From: an uncultured Hyphomicrobiales bacterium
GTDB taxonomy: Bacteria > Pseudomonadota > Alphaproteobacteria > Rhizobiales > TMED25
NCBI GenBank assembly: GCA_905181735.1
Contig: CAJIYR010000003.1
Location: 1 to 64,000, forward strand
Reading direction: 5' to 3'
Length of the DNA: 64,000 bases
The translations under genes and the position numbers were made by a program. Below are positions 24,980-35,428 of the stretch, in pieces (position 1 is the first letter of the stretch; every line of letters starts with the position of its first letter). Under the pieces are notes generated by a model that was not told the origin of the DNA, searched no databases, and saw only the letters and a list, made by a program, of their open reading frames with translations.

Positions 24980-26365
24980 TTATTCAATATAGTCTTTTAT
25001 ATACCTATTAAAAACACTACCTCTTTGTTCGTAGTTTTTAAACTGGTCGTAAGAAGCGCAAGCAGGAGAAAATAATATCGTTGATTTAAATTTATTTTTG
25101 ACCGCGTCAAAGATTGAACTTTTAATAGCAATATCAAGAGTACTGCATATTTCATAATCAATGCTTTTTTCTAACAAGGTCTTTGAAAAAGACTTAATTG
25201 AACTTCCAATTAAATATGCTTTTTTAATATTTTTAAAAGAATTTTTTATTTGATTAATCCCATCGTCTTTTTCTAAACCACCCAGTATCCAATAAATATT
25301 ATCACAGCTAATAATTGCTTCTCTGGATGCTTCGGCATTTGTAGCCTTACTGTCGTTAACAAAACAAATATTCTTGTAATATCCAATAACTTCCATTCTA
25401 TACTTTAATCCTAAATAAGAATGAAATCCGGCCTCATAATCATCCAAACTATATCCGAGGCTTCTTAAAACCGCTATGCTTGCAACAATATTTTGAAGAT
25501 TATGCTCACCAGCAAGAGACTTTTTATGAGACAGTTTTCCCATTGTTAATTTCTTTTTATCTAAATTCGTTATAATTGATCCATCCAATCCCCAAATACC
25601 ATTTCTAACTTCTTTATTTTTTGAAATTCTAATCGTGTTAATTTCTTTTCTGATGCCATTAGATATTCTAATAGTATTCTTGTCGTCTGCCCCAATGATT
25701 GCCGTATCATCATTATCCTGTAATAAGAAAATCCTTGATTTTATCATAGAGTAATTTTTTATATCCCCATGCCTATCCAAATGATCTGGAGATATATTTA
25801 ATAGAACAGCGATATCAGGTTTCAATCTAGGGGTTAATTCAATCTGGAAGGATGAAATCTCAATAACATAAATACTATTTTTCTTAGGGTATTCTAATTC
25901 TAAAACTCCATTTATTCCTATATTACCACCTAACTGTACATCTTCTTTCATAAATTTTAAAAGATGATAAATGATTGATACAGTTGTTGATTTACCATTA
26001 GTACCTGTAACAAATATCATTTTTACAGGAACTTTAGATATTAAAATTTCGTCTAAAAATAATTGAATATCTCCTATAATACTCACTTTATTTTTATTTG
26101 CGATCTCAACAATCCAATGGGGATTAGGATAATTTAGTGGAATTCCAGGACTTAAAATTAAAGCATCTATATCACTAAAATCAATAGACCTTGGATCTTT
26201 TATAATTTTATCACCAAGATCAGAAGAAGCTCTCATCTCAGGAGAGTCATCCCATGCATAGACAGTTGCTTCGCCTTTCAACAAAGCGTTTACAGAACTA
26301 ATGCCAGATAAACCTAAGCCAAAAACAAAAATTTTCTGATCTTTTCTATGATGTAGTGCGATCAT
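24980..26365 (-). CDS. murD: UDP-N-acetylmuramoylalanine--D-glutamate ligase
   Basis: 461 aa; FVTGTNGKSTTVSII, NISPDHLDRHG, FVNDSKATNAEAS. Confidence 0.96.
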   Translation of the reverse strand: MIALHHRKDQKIFVFGLGLSGISSVNALLKGEATVYAWDDSPEMRASSDLGDKIIKDPRSIDFSDIDALILSPGIPLNYPNPHWIVEIANKNKVSIIGDIQLFLDEILISKVPVKMIFVTGTNGKSTTVSIIYHLLKFMKEDVQLGGNIGINGVLELEYPKKNSIYVIEISSFQIELTPRLKPDIAVLLNISPDHLDRHGDIKNYSMIKSRIFLLQDNDDTAIIGADDKNTIRISNGIRKEINTIRISKNKEVRNGIWGLDGSIITNLDKKKLTMGKLSHKKSLAGEHNLQNIVASIAVLRSLGYSLDDYEAGFHSYLGLKYRMEVIGYYKNICFVNDSKATNAEASREAIISCDNIYWILGGLEKDDGINQIKNSFKNIKKAYLIGSSIKSFSKTLLEKSIDYEICSTLDIAIKSSIFDAVKNKFKSTILFSPACASYDQFKNYEQRGSVFNRYIKDYIE

Positions 26366-26404
26366 GATTTTATCTTTAATTACATAATTAAATTTTGCAA
26401 ATAA

Positions 26405-27493
26405 TTATCTTAATTTTAACGTTAGCAAACCGATCATTGCTAGAATTAAGGAGATAATCCAAAATCTTATTACTATAGTTGATTCGCTCCAACCTTTTTC
26501 TTCAAAATGATGATGTAATGGTGCCATTCTAAATACACGCTTGCCCGTTGTCTTAAAGCTAATTACTTGCACAATGACCGATACGGCTTCTAATACAAAC
26601 AATCCTCCAATAATCAACAATACTAATTCATGTTTAGTTATCACTGCAATTGCACCTATTGCGGATCCTAAAGATAAAGACCCTGTATCACCCATAAAGA
26701 TCATCGCGGGCGGCGCATTATACCATAAGAATCCCAATCCAGCGCCTAATATCGCTCCACATATAATTGATAATTCAGCTGCACCATCTACAAAAATAAT
26801 ATTCAAATAATCTGAAAAAATAATATTACCAGTTATGTAAGCTATAAAACCAAAACTTGAGACTGCAATCATAACAGGAACTATAGCTAAACCATCTAGG
26901 CCGTCTGTTAAATTAACAGCGTTACCAGAACCAATGATCACCAAAGCTCCAAATGGCAGGGAATACCATCCCATATTTAATGTAAAATTCTTAAAAAATG
27001 GAAAATTGAGATTATCAAATAGTTCGAAACCTCCTGACAAAATGATTAAGTAAACACCTGCAACTGCAATTATTATCTCCAATATAATCTTCATTTTTGC
27101 TGAAAAACCATTTGATGATAAACTTTTTACCTTTAAGTAGTCGTCGTAGAAACCTATAGCACCAAATAAAATTGTAACACCAATAACAATCCAAACATAC
27201 TTATTAGTTAAATCAGCCCATAAAAAACTTGAAGAACATATTCCCAATAAAATAATCAAACCCCCCATTGTTGGAGTCCCTGCCTTATCAACAATATGTC
27301 TTTTAGGCCCATCTTTTCTAATTGGTTGACCAATTTCTTGCAAACCTCTCAAATAATTAATAATTAGAGGTCCAAATAAAAATACAATTAGCCCAGATGT
27401 ACAGGTAGCTGCAACCGTCCTTGTAGTTATGTATTTAAAAACATTTAAAAAAGAATATATTTCAATTAACTCATTTGATAACCAAAAAAACAT
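26405..27493 (-). CDS. mraY: Phospho-N-acetylmuramoyl-pentapeptide transferase
   Basis: 362 aa; [36 protein letters not shown]. Confidence 0.97.
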   Translation of the reverse strand: MFFWLSNELIEIYSFLNVFKYITTRTVAATCTSGLIVFLFGPLIINYLRGLQEIGQPIRKDGPKRHIVDKAGTPTMGGLIILLGICSSSFLWADLTNKYVWIVIGVTILFGAIGFYDDYLKVKSLSSNGFSAKMKIILEIIIAVAGVYLIILSGGFELFDNLNFPFFKNFTLNMGWYSLPFGALVIIGSGNAVNLTDGLDGLAIVPVMIAVSSFGFIAYITGNIIFSDYLNIIFVDGAAELSIICGAILGAGLGFLWYNAPPAMIFMGDTGSLSLGSAIGAIAVITKHELVLLIIGGLFVLEAVSVIVQVISFKTTGKRVFRMAPLHHHFEEKGWSESTIVIRFWIISLILAMIGLLTLKLR

Positions 27494-27513
27494 TAGTATT
27501 AACCTTCTTTTTT

Positions 27514-28944
27514 TTAGAATAATTCATAATTATTAATAAAGTCCTGTGTAATAATATTCATTTTCATTGCGTTAGAACCTTTCACTAAAATAACATCATC
27601 TTCACAGATATTATTTAAAAGCAACTTTGAAACTTCTTGAGAATCCAATGACCAATGAATTTTGATATTATTTGCTATTTTATTCAAATGTTTATGCATG
27701 CTCTCACCACAAGTGTATACAATATCTATATTAGATTCAGATACCTGTTTTATAAGATCGGAGTGATATGAAAATTCATATTCACCAAGATCTAACATAT
27801 CACCTAATACAGCTATCTTCCTTCCATTGCTCGGTATTTTTAGCGAATCAAATTGACTTACAGAAGAATTCATAGACATTGGGCTCGCATTATAACTGTC
27901 ATCAATTAACGTAAAGGAACCATTGCTTATCTTAAATTTAATTGTCTCCCATCTACTTTTTGAGACTGAATTGAAATTTATATTAGAAAATGTACTTTGA
28001 AGGTTTAGTTTTAAAATTTTAAAAATTGCTAATATTGGTAATGAATTATATGCCAAAAATTTATTATTAGTATTTAATTTATATCTATATTTTTTGTCAA
28101 AAACTTTAACTACAGTTGATATAACATTATCTAAAAAATTTAACTCCAATAGTTGGATGTCAGATTTAATAGCCTCACCGAAAGTAACTATATTTAATTT
28201 CTTCTTATTAGCTTTTTTTTCTAATAATTTATAACAATTGCTATCTCTATTTAATATCACATAACACCCTTCATTCATGCTATCCATAATTTCAGACTTT
28301 GCTTTACCAATATTCATGATTGTTTTAAGATTTCCAATATGTGCATTTTCTACGTTTGTTATTATTGATATATTCGGTCTTACAAGAGATGTGAGGTCTG
28401 ATATTTCACCAATATTATTCATCCCCAATTCAAATATCCCCACATCTGAATTAATTGGCATATTAGCTAAAGCTAGAGCGACACCCCATTTATTATTAAA
28501 TGATTTTGGAGAAGCGTGTGTATTTGCATAAGAGGAAATACATGAATATAAAATATCTTTTGTTGTTGTTTTCCCAACGCTACCAGTAACAGCAATAATT
28601 ACTCCACGATTTCTTTTTCTTGATGCTATAGCTAATTTTTTTAACGCTAAAAAAGTATCGTCAACAATTATATAATTATTATCCTTAGATCTATGTTGAT
28701 AATCCTTACTTACAATCGCGAGTGAGGCTCCTGTTTTAAAAGCATTGTTAACAAATTCATGCCCATCTAACCTGTCACCCTTAATTGCAAAAAATAGATC
28801 TCCAGCAAGGGCTATGCGGCTATCTATTATAACTCTATTTATATTTATATTTATATTTTCTCTACCCTGATAGGTTCCATCCAATTTATCGACAAGATCC
28901 TGTAAATACCATAATTTCTGATTACTTTTATTTTCTAATACCAT
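27514..28944 (-). CDS. murF: UDP-MurNAc-tripeptide--D-Ala-D-Ala ligase
   Basis: 476 aa; [37 protein letters not shown]. Confidence 0.95.
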   Translation of the reverse strand: MVLENKSNQKLWYLQDLVDKLDGTYQGRENINININRVIIDSRIALAGDLFFAIKGDRLDGHEFVNNAFKTGASLAIVSKDYQHRSKDNNYIIVDDTFLALKKLAIASRKRNRGVIIAVTGSVGKTTTKDILYSCISSYANTHASPKSFNNKWGVALALANMPINSDVGIFELGMNNIGEISDLTSLVRPNISIITNVENAHIGNLKTIMNIGKAKSEIMDSMNEGCYVILNRDSNCYKLLEKKANKKKLNIVTFGEAIKSDIQLLELNFLDNVISTVVKVFDKKYRYKLNTNNKFLAYNSLPILAIFKILKLNLQSTFSNINFNSVSKSRWETIKFKISNGSFTLIDDSYNASPMSMNSSVSQFDSLKIPSNGRKIAVLGDMLDLGEYEFSYHSDLIKQVSESNIDIVYTCGESMHKHLNKIANNIKIHWSLDSQEVSKLLLNNICEDDVILVKGSNAMKMNIITQDFINNYELF

Positions 28945-28956
28945 AAATTATTTAAC

Positions 28957-30399
28957 CTAACTTAGAATTGAAAGAATAGCGGTATGATCAGAAAAAGGGT
29001 AAGTTTTATCATTCACGATCATTGTTTCCTCATGGCCTTTTCCACAAACTAATAAGTTATCTCCTTCTTCTAATTGATCTATAGCTGTTTTTATAGCTGC
29101 GTATCTATTTCCAATCTCAATAGCATTTTTTGTACTCATTAGAATATCAAGTCTAATTTTTAAAGGATCTTCGTTTCTTGGATTATCATCAGTAACTATT
29201 ATTACGTCTGAAAAATTTTCAGCTACCTGACCCATAAGATATCTTTTTCCAATATCACGATTTCCACCAGCTCCAAAAACTAAATATAATTTTTTTGCCG
29301 TATATTTTCGCATCTCTCTTAACACAAACTCCAACGCATCAGGTGTATGAGCGTAATCAACATAAATTCCTGCATCATATTTATTACTACCTATGAATTC
29401 TAGCCTACCTTTAACACCTTTTAGAGTTTCCAAAGTTTTTAGAGATTCTATAATACCGATGTGTTTATCAACCGTAACAGTAGCTGCGGCAATTAAAGCG
29501 TTATGAATCTGAAATTCTCCTATCAATGGTATTTTAATATCTATTTCCTGATTATTAACACGTAGTCGAAGAGCTGTATGCCTCCATAAATTATCTATTT
29601 GCAATATTTGCAAGTCACTTTCACTTCTTCCTATAGTAATAATATTGTGTTTATTGTTATCTGTGATTTGTTTTAAATATTTTTTTTCAATAGTATCGAT
29701 ACCTAAAACCACAAGTCCATCTTTCGGCAATATTTCCTTAAATAATCTAGCTTTTGCTTTAAAGTATTCTTCCATTGTTTTGTGATAATCCAAGTGATCT
29801 CTAGACATATTTGTAAATGCAGCTGCGCTTATATTAATATTATCAATTCTATATTGATCCAAACCATGGCTTGAAGCTTCAATCGCAACATTATCTACAC
29901 CTGCATCTTTTAATAAATTCAATTGAGCGTGCAAGGATATCGCATCTGGTGTGGTTAGGCTATTGTGTCCTGATAAAATTGAATTACCCAATGTTCCAAT
30001 AGAGGCTGATTTTCTAGAAAATTTTTTCCATATTTGATCTATAAAATTGACTACTGAGGTTTTACCATTTGTGCCTGTAACTGCTACAATAGTGTTTGGC
30101 TTATTAGTATAAAATCTAGAAGCAATACTTGAAAGCTCTAGCCTTATATTATCAACGCCTATCACTGGTATAGGATAATGAATATTTTCATTAATATTCT
30201 CATTTGATAATAACAAAGCGTTGGCTCCGTTATGAATTGCTTCACCAATATATTTAATTCCTGATTCTGTGTGACCATCAAGGGCAATGAATAAGTTATT
30301 TTTTTTAATCTTTCTGCTGTCTAAAGACAAACCAGATACATTCAATTCGGATAGATCATTATTCATATGTTCTGCTGAAAGTATATTCTTCAGTTTCAT
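28957..30399 (-). CDS. murE: UDP-MurNAc-L-Ala-D-Glu--2,6-diaminopimelate ligase
   Basis: VAVTGTNGKTSVVNFI, DYAHTPDALE, DNPRNEDP (meso-DAP specificity). The track ORF starts at 30426, but ATG at 30399 has AAGGGGAG just upstream and clears the ftsI stop. Confidence 0.94.
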   Translation of the reverse strand: MKLKNILSAEHMNNDLSELNVSGLSLDSRKIKKNNLFIALDGHTESGIKYIGEAIHNGANALLLSNENINENIHYPIPVIGVDNIRLELSSIASRFYTNKPNTIVAVTGTNGKTSVVNFIDQIWKKFSRKSASIGTLGNSILSGHNSLTTPDAISLHAQLNLLKDAGVDNVAIEASSHGLDQYRIDNINISAAAFTNMSRDHLDYHKTMEEYFKAKARLFKEILPKDGLVVLGIDTIEKKYLKQITDNNKHNIITIGRSESDLQILQIDNLWRHTALRLRVNNQEIDIKIPLIGEFQIHNALIAAATVTVDKHIGIIESLKTLETLKGVKGRLEFIGSNKYDAGIYVDYAHTPDALEFVLREMRKYTAKKLYLVFGAGGNRDIGKRYLMGQVAENFSDVIIVTDDNPRNEDPLKIRLDILMSTKNAIEIGNRYAAIKTAIDQLEEGDNLLVCGKGHEETMIVNDKTYPFSDHTAILSILS

Positions 30400-30412
30400 C
30401 GATAGACTCCCC

Positions 30413-32083
30413 TTAATTAACTGCACTAGCTACTGTTAATTCCTCATCAAACACGCTTGGTCCTATGCTTCTCTTTACACCTAGCATAGGAGCAATTCTA
30501 GACACTATATTTGAGAAAGTTGGCGCCGCATTCCAACCTGCGGTTCTTTGACCTCTAGTTTCTTCAATCCTTTTTGGTTCATCCAAAAGTAAAAATAAAA
30601 TATATTCTGGATCATCAATTGGGAACACTCCCATAAATGTTGTTAAAAGTTTATCTTTATTATACGTTCCATTCTCAACTTTTTCACCTGAACCAGTCTT
30701 ACCGCCTACATGATAACCTTCAACTTGCGCTCTTTTTGCCGTTCCATTTATTACATTTAAATACATCAATTTTCTTACTTTTTCGCTTGTCATAGAATCA
30801 ACAGTACGTCTCATTTCAATATTCGTATCACTGCTCCTTTTTAAAAAAGTTGGATTTATGTAAATACCACCGTTTAAAATGCTTGCTCCAGCTGCCGCTG
30901 CATGCAGTGGTGTAATGGCTATCCCATGACCAAAAGATGCTGTCGCTAATTGTATCTGACCCCATTTTGGTTTCAATAAAGTAGAAGATAATTCTGGTAA
31001 CTCAGTTTTTATTCTACCAACCATGCCAAGTTTTTTTAAAAATTGCGCAAAACGGTCATCTCCTATTTCAATAGCCATTCTAGAGGTTCCAATATTAGAC
31101 GAATAAGTGTAGACCTCCGTTAAACTTAGCATTCTACTTTGCGGGTGATCATCTCGGATTGTTCTTCTGCCTATTTGCAGAGGACTTCTCGCATCAAACA
31201 TTGTATCTAAATCTGCAATTCCTAAATCCATTGCCATCGCAACTGTAAAAGATTTAAATGTTGAACCAATTTCATACGCACCATTCGTTATTCTATTAAT
31301 GTAAGCAGGCTGTTGAGATATTTCTGGGACATGTGGATCAAAATCCGGTAAAGAGACGAGGCTTATTACCTCGCCGTTATTAATATCCATAAGTATACCT
31401 GCAGCTGCTATCGCTTTATATTTTTTTAACGACTTTATTAGCTCATCCCTCATTGCATGAGTTACCTTCAGATCAATTGATAGTTGGATATTTTTAGAAT
31501 CTTGATAAAAATTTGAATCCTTTAATAAATTAGAGTCAATGTGCCTTTCCATTCCCGCTTGCCCTATATTATCAATATTTGTATAGCCAATGATATGAGC
31601 TAAGGTATTTTTATAAGGATAATAACGACTAGTCTCATCCTCAAATCTAATTCCAGGAATGCCTAAAGCATGTATGCTAGCTTTTTGATGCGGTTCAATG
31701 CCTCTTTTTAACCAGACAAAGGAAGCTTTAGAACTTAATTTTTTTCTTAAAGTATCCCTGTTAAATCCACCAGGGATAGCAATCATAAGCCGATCAATCG
31801 TATCTTCTATATTAATTAATAATTTCGGGTTAACCGCCAATGAAGGGACTTCGATATCCTGAGCTAAAGTATAACCGTTTCTATCAATTATCATTGGTCT
31901 GGATAAATTATCAGTATTACTATAGGAAGATGATTTAATGGAGTTATCTGTAAATGAGGAAAGGTCAAATAATTTGCTAGCCAAAACTATATATCCCAAT
32001 ACAAATATAACAAATATATATTTCAATCTATTTCTAGTTGTGTATTGTTCGTGATTTTTAATATTTTTTTTATCTAAAATCAA
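30413..32083 (-). CDS. ftsI: Penicillin-binding protein 3 / FtsI transpeptidase
   Basis: 556 aa; YEIGSTFKSFTVA (SxxK), SSN (YSSNIGTSR), HVGGKTGSGEK (KTG). Confidence 0.95.
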   Translation of the reverse strand: MILDKKNIKNHEQYTTRNRLKYIFVIFVLGYIVLASKLFDLSSFTDNSIKSSSYSNTDNLSRPMIIDRNGYTLAQDIEVPSLAVNPKLLINIEDTIDRLMIAIPGGFNRDTLRKKLSSKASFVWLKRGIEPHQKASIHALGIPGIRFEDETSRYYPYKNTLAHIIGYTNIDNIGQAGMERHIDSNLLKDSNFYQDSKNIQLSIDLKVTHAMRDELIKSLKKYKAIAAAGILMDINNGEVISLVSLPDFDPHVPEISQQPAYINRITNGAYEIGSTFKSFTVAMAMDLGIADLDTMFDARSPLQIGRRTIRDDHPQSRMLSLTEVYTYSSNIGTSRMAIEIGDDRFAQFLKKLGMVGRIKTELPELSSTLLKPKWGQIQLATASFGHGIAITPLHAAAAGASILNGGIYINPTFLKRSSDTNIEMRRTVDSMTSEKVRKLMYLNVINGTAKRAQVEGYHVGGKTGSGEKVENGTYNKDKLLTTFMGVFPIDDPEYILFLLLDEPKRIEETRGQRTAGWNAAPTFSNIVSRIAPMLGVKRSIGPSVFDEELTVASAVN

Positions 32084-32135
32084 TTTTAACCTACAATATT
32101 ATTAATCGCTATAAAATTTAAGACAAAACGGATAT

Positions 32136-32486
32136 CTATTCCTTTTCCGTTTCAATCTCCGTAAGCCCGACTAACGATCTTTTTATCAAATCGTCCATAA
32201 TGTCATTTGCTGGTTTCAGGGGAATATCCTTTAGATCTTTTTGTTGAGAGATATTAATAGGACCTAGATTGAGATAAAGCTGTGATAATTTTTGAATTCT
32301 TTCTGGTTGGGTAAGTCTATAAAATTCTGCATTTAAAAGATTTATTCTCTTTTTTTCATCAATTATTTGACTTTTTAATGCAACTATTTGATTTGCAGTA
32401 TTAGTTGAGTCATATTTCAATATATATAAAGAAAGTGATGCTAGAACTGCTATGCATAGAAAAAAAATATAAACAAACCTAATCAT
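32136..32486 (-). CDS. ftsL: Cell division protein FtsL-like
   Basis: 116 aa; N-terminal TM helix followed by a coiled coil; located between rsmH and ftsI. Confidence 0.75.
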   Translation of the reverse strand: MIRFVYIFFLCIAVLASLSLYILKYDSTNTANQIVALKSQIIDEKKRINLLNAEFYRLTQPERIQKLSQLYLNLGPINISQQKDLKDIPLKPANDIMDDLIKRSLVGLTEIETEKE

Positions 32487-33526
32487 TATAATCTTTCCAA
32501 TAAATCTTTATAATCATAACTTTTACTATAAATATCTAAATTTTCTCTAAAGATCTCTCCTGTTCTTTCAGCAACTCGCATTCTTGCGGATCTTGATCTT
32601 GGATTTTTAGAAACTTCGTCATTACCGGTTTTTATTAGCTTAGACATCACATATTTAAAACTATTTTTCTCATCTAAATCACCTATAGGAAGATATCTTG
32701 ATACTGCTCTATTTTTACCAGTATGATAATTAAGAAACTCTTTTACAATTCTATCTTCTAGTGAATGAAATGAGACCACAACTAACCTACCTCCAGTTTC
32801 CAAAACTTTACCCGAGATGTGAAGAAGTTGCTTTAATTCATGCAACTCAGAATTCAAAAAAATTCTTATAGCCTGAAATGTTCTAGTAGCAGGATGAATT
32901 GTTTTTTTATCTACTTTCCTGTAAGACCAACCAATTGCTTGCGCTATAATCTCCCTTAATTCGAAAGTTGTTTTTATAGGGCAAACAGATCTCTCTCTAA
33001 CTATGGATCTTGCAACCATTCTCGCCAACTTTTCCTCACCCAATATTTTTATGATATTAGCCAATTCATCTTCTTCAAGATTATTGACAACGTCATATGC
33101 ACTAGGGCCATCGTTGCCCATCCTCATATCCAGAGGTCCATCTAATTGAAAAGAGAAACCTCTTGCGTTATCATCTAGCTGCATAGAAGAGACCCCTATA
33201 TCAACAACTATCCCACTTACTTTTTCTATATTAATATTTTCTAACACAGATTCAAGTTGGCTAAAGCGACTATTGATTAATTTTAATCTCGGAGTATAAA
33301 ATGTTTCTAGATATTTAGCATTATTTATTGCATGTATATCTCTATCCAACGAGATGACATTGCAATCAGCATATTCTAATATTTTCTTTGTATAACTGCC
33401 ACCTCCAAAAGTACCATCAACATAGACACAGCCTCCTCTGGGTGCCAGTGCTTCTAGTACTTCTGAAAGCATTACAGGTATATGATGGATAGGTCCGCCA
33501 GCAGTATTACCACTGCTATCCATCAT
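32486..33526 (-). CDS. rsmH: 16S rRNA (cytosine(1402)-N4)-methyltransferase
   Basis: 346 aa; HIPVMLSEVLEAL, YVDGTFGGGSYTKKIL, HPATRTFQAIRIFLNSEL, SFHSLEDRIVKEF. Confidence 0.97.
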   Translation of the reverse strand: MMDSSGNTAGGPIHHIPVMLSEVLEALAPRGGCVYVDGTFGGGSYTKKILEYADCNVISLDRDIHAINNAKYLETFYTPRLKLINSRFSQLESVLENINIEKVSGIVVDIGVSSMQLDDNARGFSFQLDGPLDMRMGNDGPSAYDVVNNLEEDELANIIKILGEEKLARMVARSIVRERSVCPIKTTFELREIIAQAIGWSYRKVDKKTIHPATRTFQAIRIFLNSELHELKQLLHISGKVLETGGRLVVVSFHSLEDRIVKEFLNYHTGKNRAVSRYLPIGDLDEKNSFKYVMSKLIKTGNDEVSKNPRSRSARMRVAERTGEIFRENLDIYSKSYDYKDLLERL

Positions 33527-33999
33527 TTTAAAACTCCCTCAACAATCCTCTTATTGTTAACTCTTAATAAATTTCTTTGTTTTTTTACTCTTTCTCTTGC
33601 TTCGGATAAATGGGCTTTAAAATTATTAGGCTCCCATATTTGAAATTTCTCACCAAGACCCACGAAAACAACTTCACTTTCTATATGAGCGTGATCTCTT
33701 AAAGAATCTGATAATATAACTCTACCATCAGTATCTATCTTTAACATTTCAGATAATCCAAATAATGCAGTTGATAGGTGGTCTCTCTCATCTGAATAAG
33801 GATCTAATTTATCTAATAAATCTGATATCTGATCTGCTAATTTCTCCCCTCCTGAGTCAATTGCCTCTGCATCAAGAGATGGGTAACAGAATAATTTATC
33901 AAAACCATCACAAGAAATGACCGACCTAAATTGCGCAGGTACAGAAACGCGTCCTTTGCTATCTATTTTATTGTGATAAGTTGATAAAAATTTTTCCAT
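33523..33999 (-). CDS. mraZ: Transcriptional regulator MraZ
   Basis: 158 aa; two SpoVT/AbrB-like halves (DSKGRVSVPAQFR and IDTDGRVILSDSLRDHA); first gene of the dcw cluster. Confidence 0.96.
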   Translation of the reverse strand: MEKFLSTYHNKIDSKGRVSVPAQFRSVISCDGFDKLFCYPSLDAEAIDSGGEKLADQISDLLDKLDPYSDERDHLSTALFGLSEMLKIDTDGRVILSDSLRDHAHIESEVVFVGLGEKFQIWEPNNFKAHLSEARERVKKQRNLLRVNNKRIVEGVLK

Positions 34000-34049
34000 A
34001 ACAATTTTCCCGTAAAAGATATTCCATAAATTTATTACAAATATAAATT

Positions 34050-34094
34050 TGGGATAATATGGGATACCATGGTATTATATGGTAGTCAATGGTT
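34050..34094. promoter_or_regulatory. Candidate MraZ-box array (five TGGNN units, 10-nt period)
   Basis: Plus strand reads TGGGA-taata-TGGGA-tacca-TGGTA-ttata-TGGTA-gtcaa-TGGTT, 51-95 nt upstream of the mraZ start. Confidence 0.75.
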
Positions 34095-34162
34095 TTAACG
34101 CTAAACAAGTCATTAAAACAACTTATTCACCGATAGTGCATTAATGAAAATTATAATTATTT

Positions 34163-34535
34163 TGCTAGACAGCCTATAAGCCGGGTTCTGTAAATAAGAT
34201 TACTCTTATCTGACGGCCATTCATCTAGGAATTATGTTACCACAATTCTCATGCAACCTACCCAGGCAACTAATGTGAAGAACATTTAACAATGTTACGT
34301 TACCTCTATTTGGTCTTGCTCCCAGTGGGGTTTACCCTGCCATTACTGTTACCAATAATGCGGTGCGCTCTTACCACACCATTTCACCCTTACCATAATA
34401 ATAAAATTATGGCGGTATATTTTCTGTGGCACTTTCCCTAAAGTTTCCTCCGCCGGACGTTATCCGGCACTGTTTCTCCATGGAGCCCGGACTTTCCTCT
34501 GTATTACATACAGCGACCATCCAGCTATCTAGCAA
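34163..34535 (-). ncRNA. rnpB: RNase P RNA (bacterial class A)
   Basis: Reverse complement begins TTGCTAGATAGCTGGATGGTCGC...GAGGAAAGTCCGGGCTCC...AGGGAAAGTGCCACAGAAA and ends ...CAGAACCCGGCTTATAGGCTGTCTAGCAA; the termini pair (GCTAGA/TCTAGC). Confidence 0.96.
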
Positions 34536-34561
34536 TTTTTAATATAATACAATTCATAAGC

Positions 34562-35305
34562 TTAGTCGAGATCAAGTTTTTTCATATATTTAAATTGGCT
34601 AAATACATCCTTTAATAAGACCTCTGTTTCTAAATCCAAGAAACCATCAGTTTTCTTGGGCCGCCAATGTCTCTGAAAAGCTTCTATGATTATTCTCGTT
34701 GCATTATCATATATAGAGTTGACGTTGATATTATATCCCATAGACTTTAAATGATTTTGCACTTCTTCTATTTTTTGAGATTTTTCTCCAATATTTACCA
34801 TACTTTTATTATTTGTAATCTTTTTATTTGACCATATACCTATGCCTTGCTCATGCAAATCAATCCACGGGAATGAATTACCAGGATCTTTTTTCCTTTC
34901 TGGAGCTACATCAGAATGACCTAGCACATTATGCCTAGAGATACCGTGCTTATCCATTAAATTTTTAATTAGCCTACATAAAGAAGATATCTGTTTTTCT
35001 GGAAAACAATCTCCTTCCCCTAAATTATGTATTTCAATACCAATTGATCTGGAATTAATATCTGAGCTGCCATCCCAAAAAGATACCCCTGCATGCCAGG
35101 CTCTGTGGTTATCGTCAATTAGAGAAAAAATTGTTCCGTCCCTATCTACAACATAGTGAGAACTAACATGAGATGTTTCATTACATAACCACTTACAAAC
35201 ATCTTCACAAGAACCGGCCATCGCAGTATAGTGAAGCACTAGCATATCAATTTTAGAATTCTCTCTCTGATTATAATTTGGTGAAGTAAATCTATTAATA
35301 AACAT
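34562..35305 (-). CDS. ampD: N-acetylmuramoyl-L-alanine amidase (AmpD/Amidase_2) with peptidoglycan-binding domain
   Basis: 247 aa; LVLHYTAM, SSHYVVDRDGTIFSLIDDNHRAWHAG, VLGHSDVAPERKKDPG; C-terminal PGB-like QNHLKSMGYNI...IIEAFQRHWRP. Confidence 0.9.
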   Translation of the reverse strand: MFINRFTSPNYNQRENSKIDMLVLHYTAMAGSCEDVCKWLCNETSHVSSHYVVDRDGTIFSLIDDNHRAWHAGVSFWDGSSDINSRSIGIEIHNLGEGDCFPEKQISSLCRLIKNLMDKHGISRHNVLGHSDVAPERKKDPGNSFPWIDLHEQGIGIWSNKKITNNKSMVNIGEKSQKIEEVQNHLKSMGYNINVNSIYDNATRIIIEAFQRHWRPKKTDGFLDLETEVLLKDVFSQFKYMKKLDLD

Positions 35306-35428
35306 GGTTTTTTAATTTTTTTCTAAAAAATAAAATAATGATTATTAGATTATAATTTTTTATATACAGTTTTCAAACTATAATTTACATAGACGGGAAT
35401 TATGTAGAATCAATAAATAGGAACGTAA

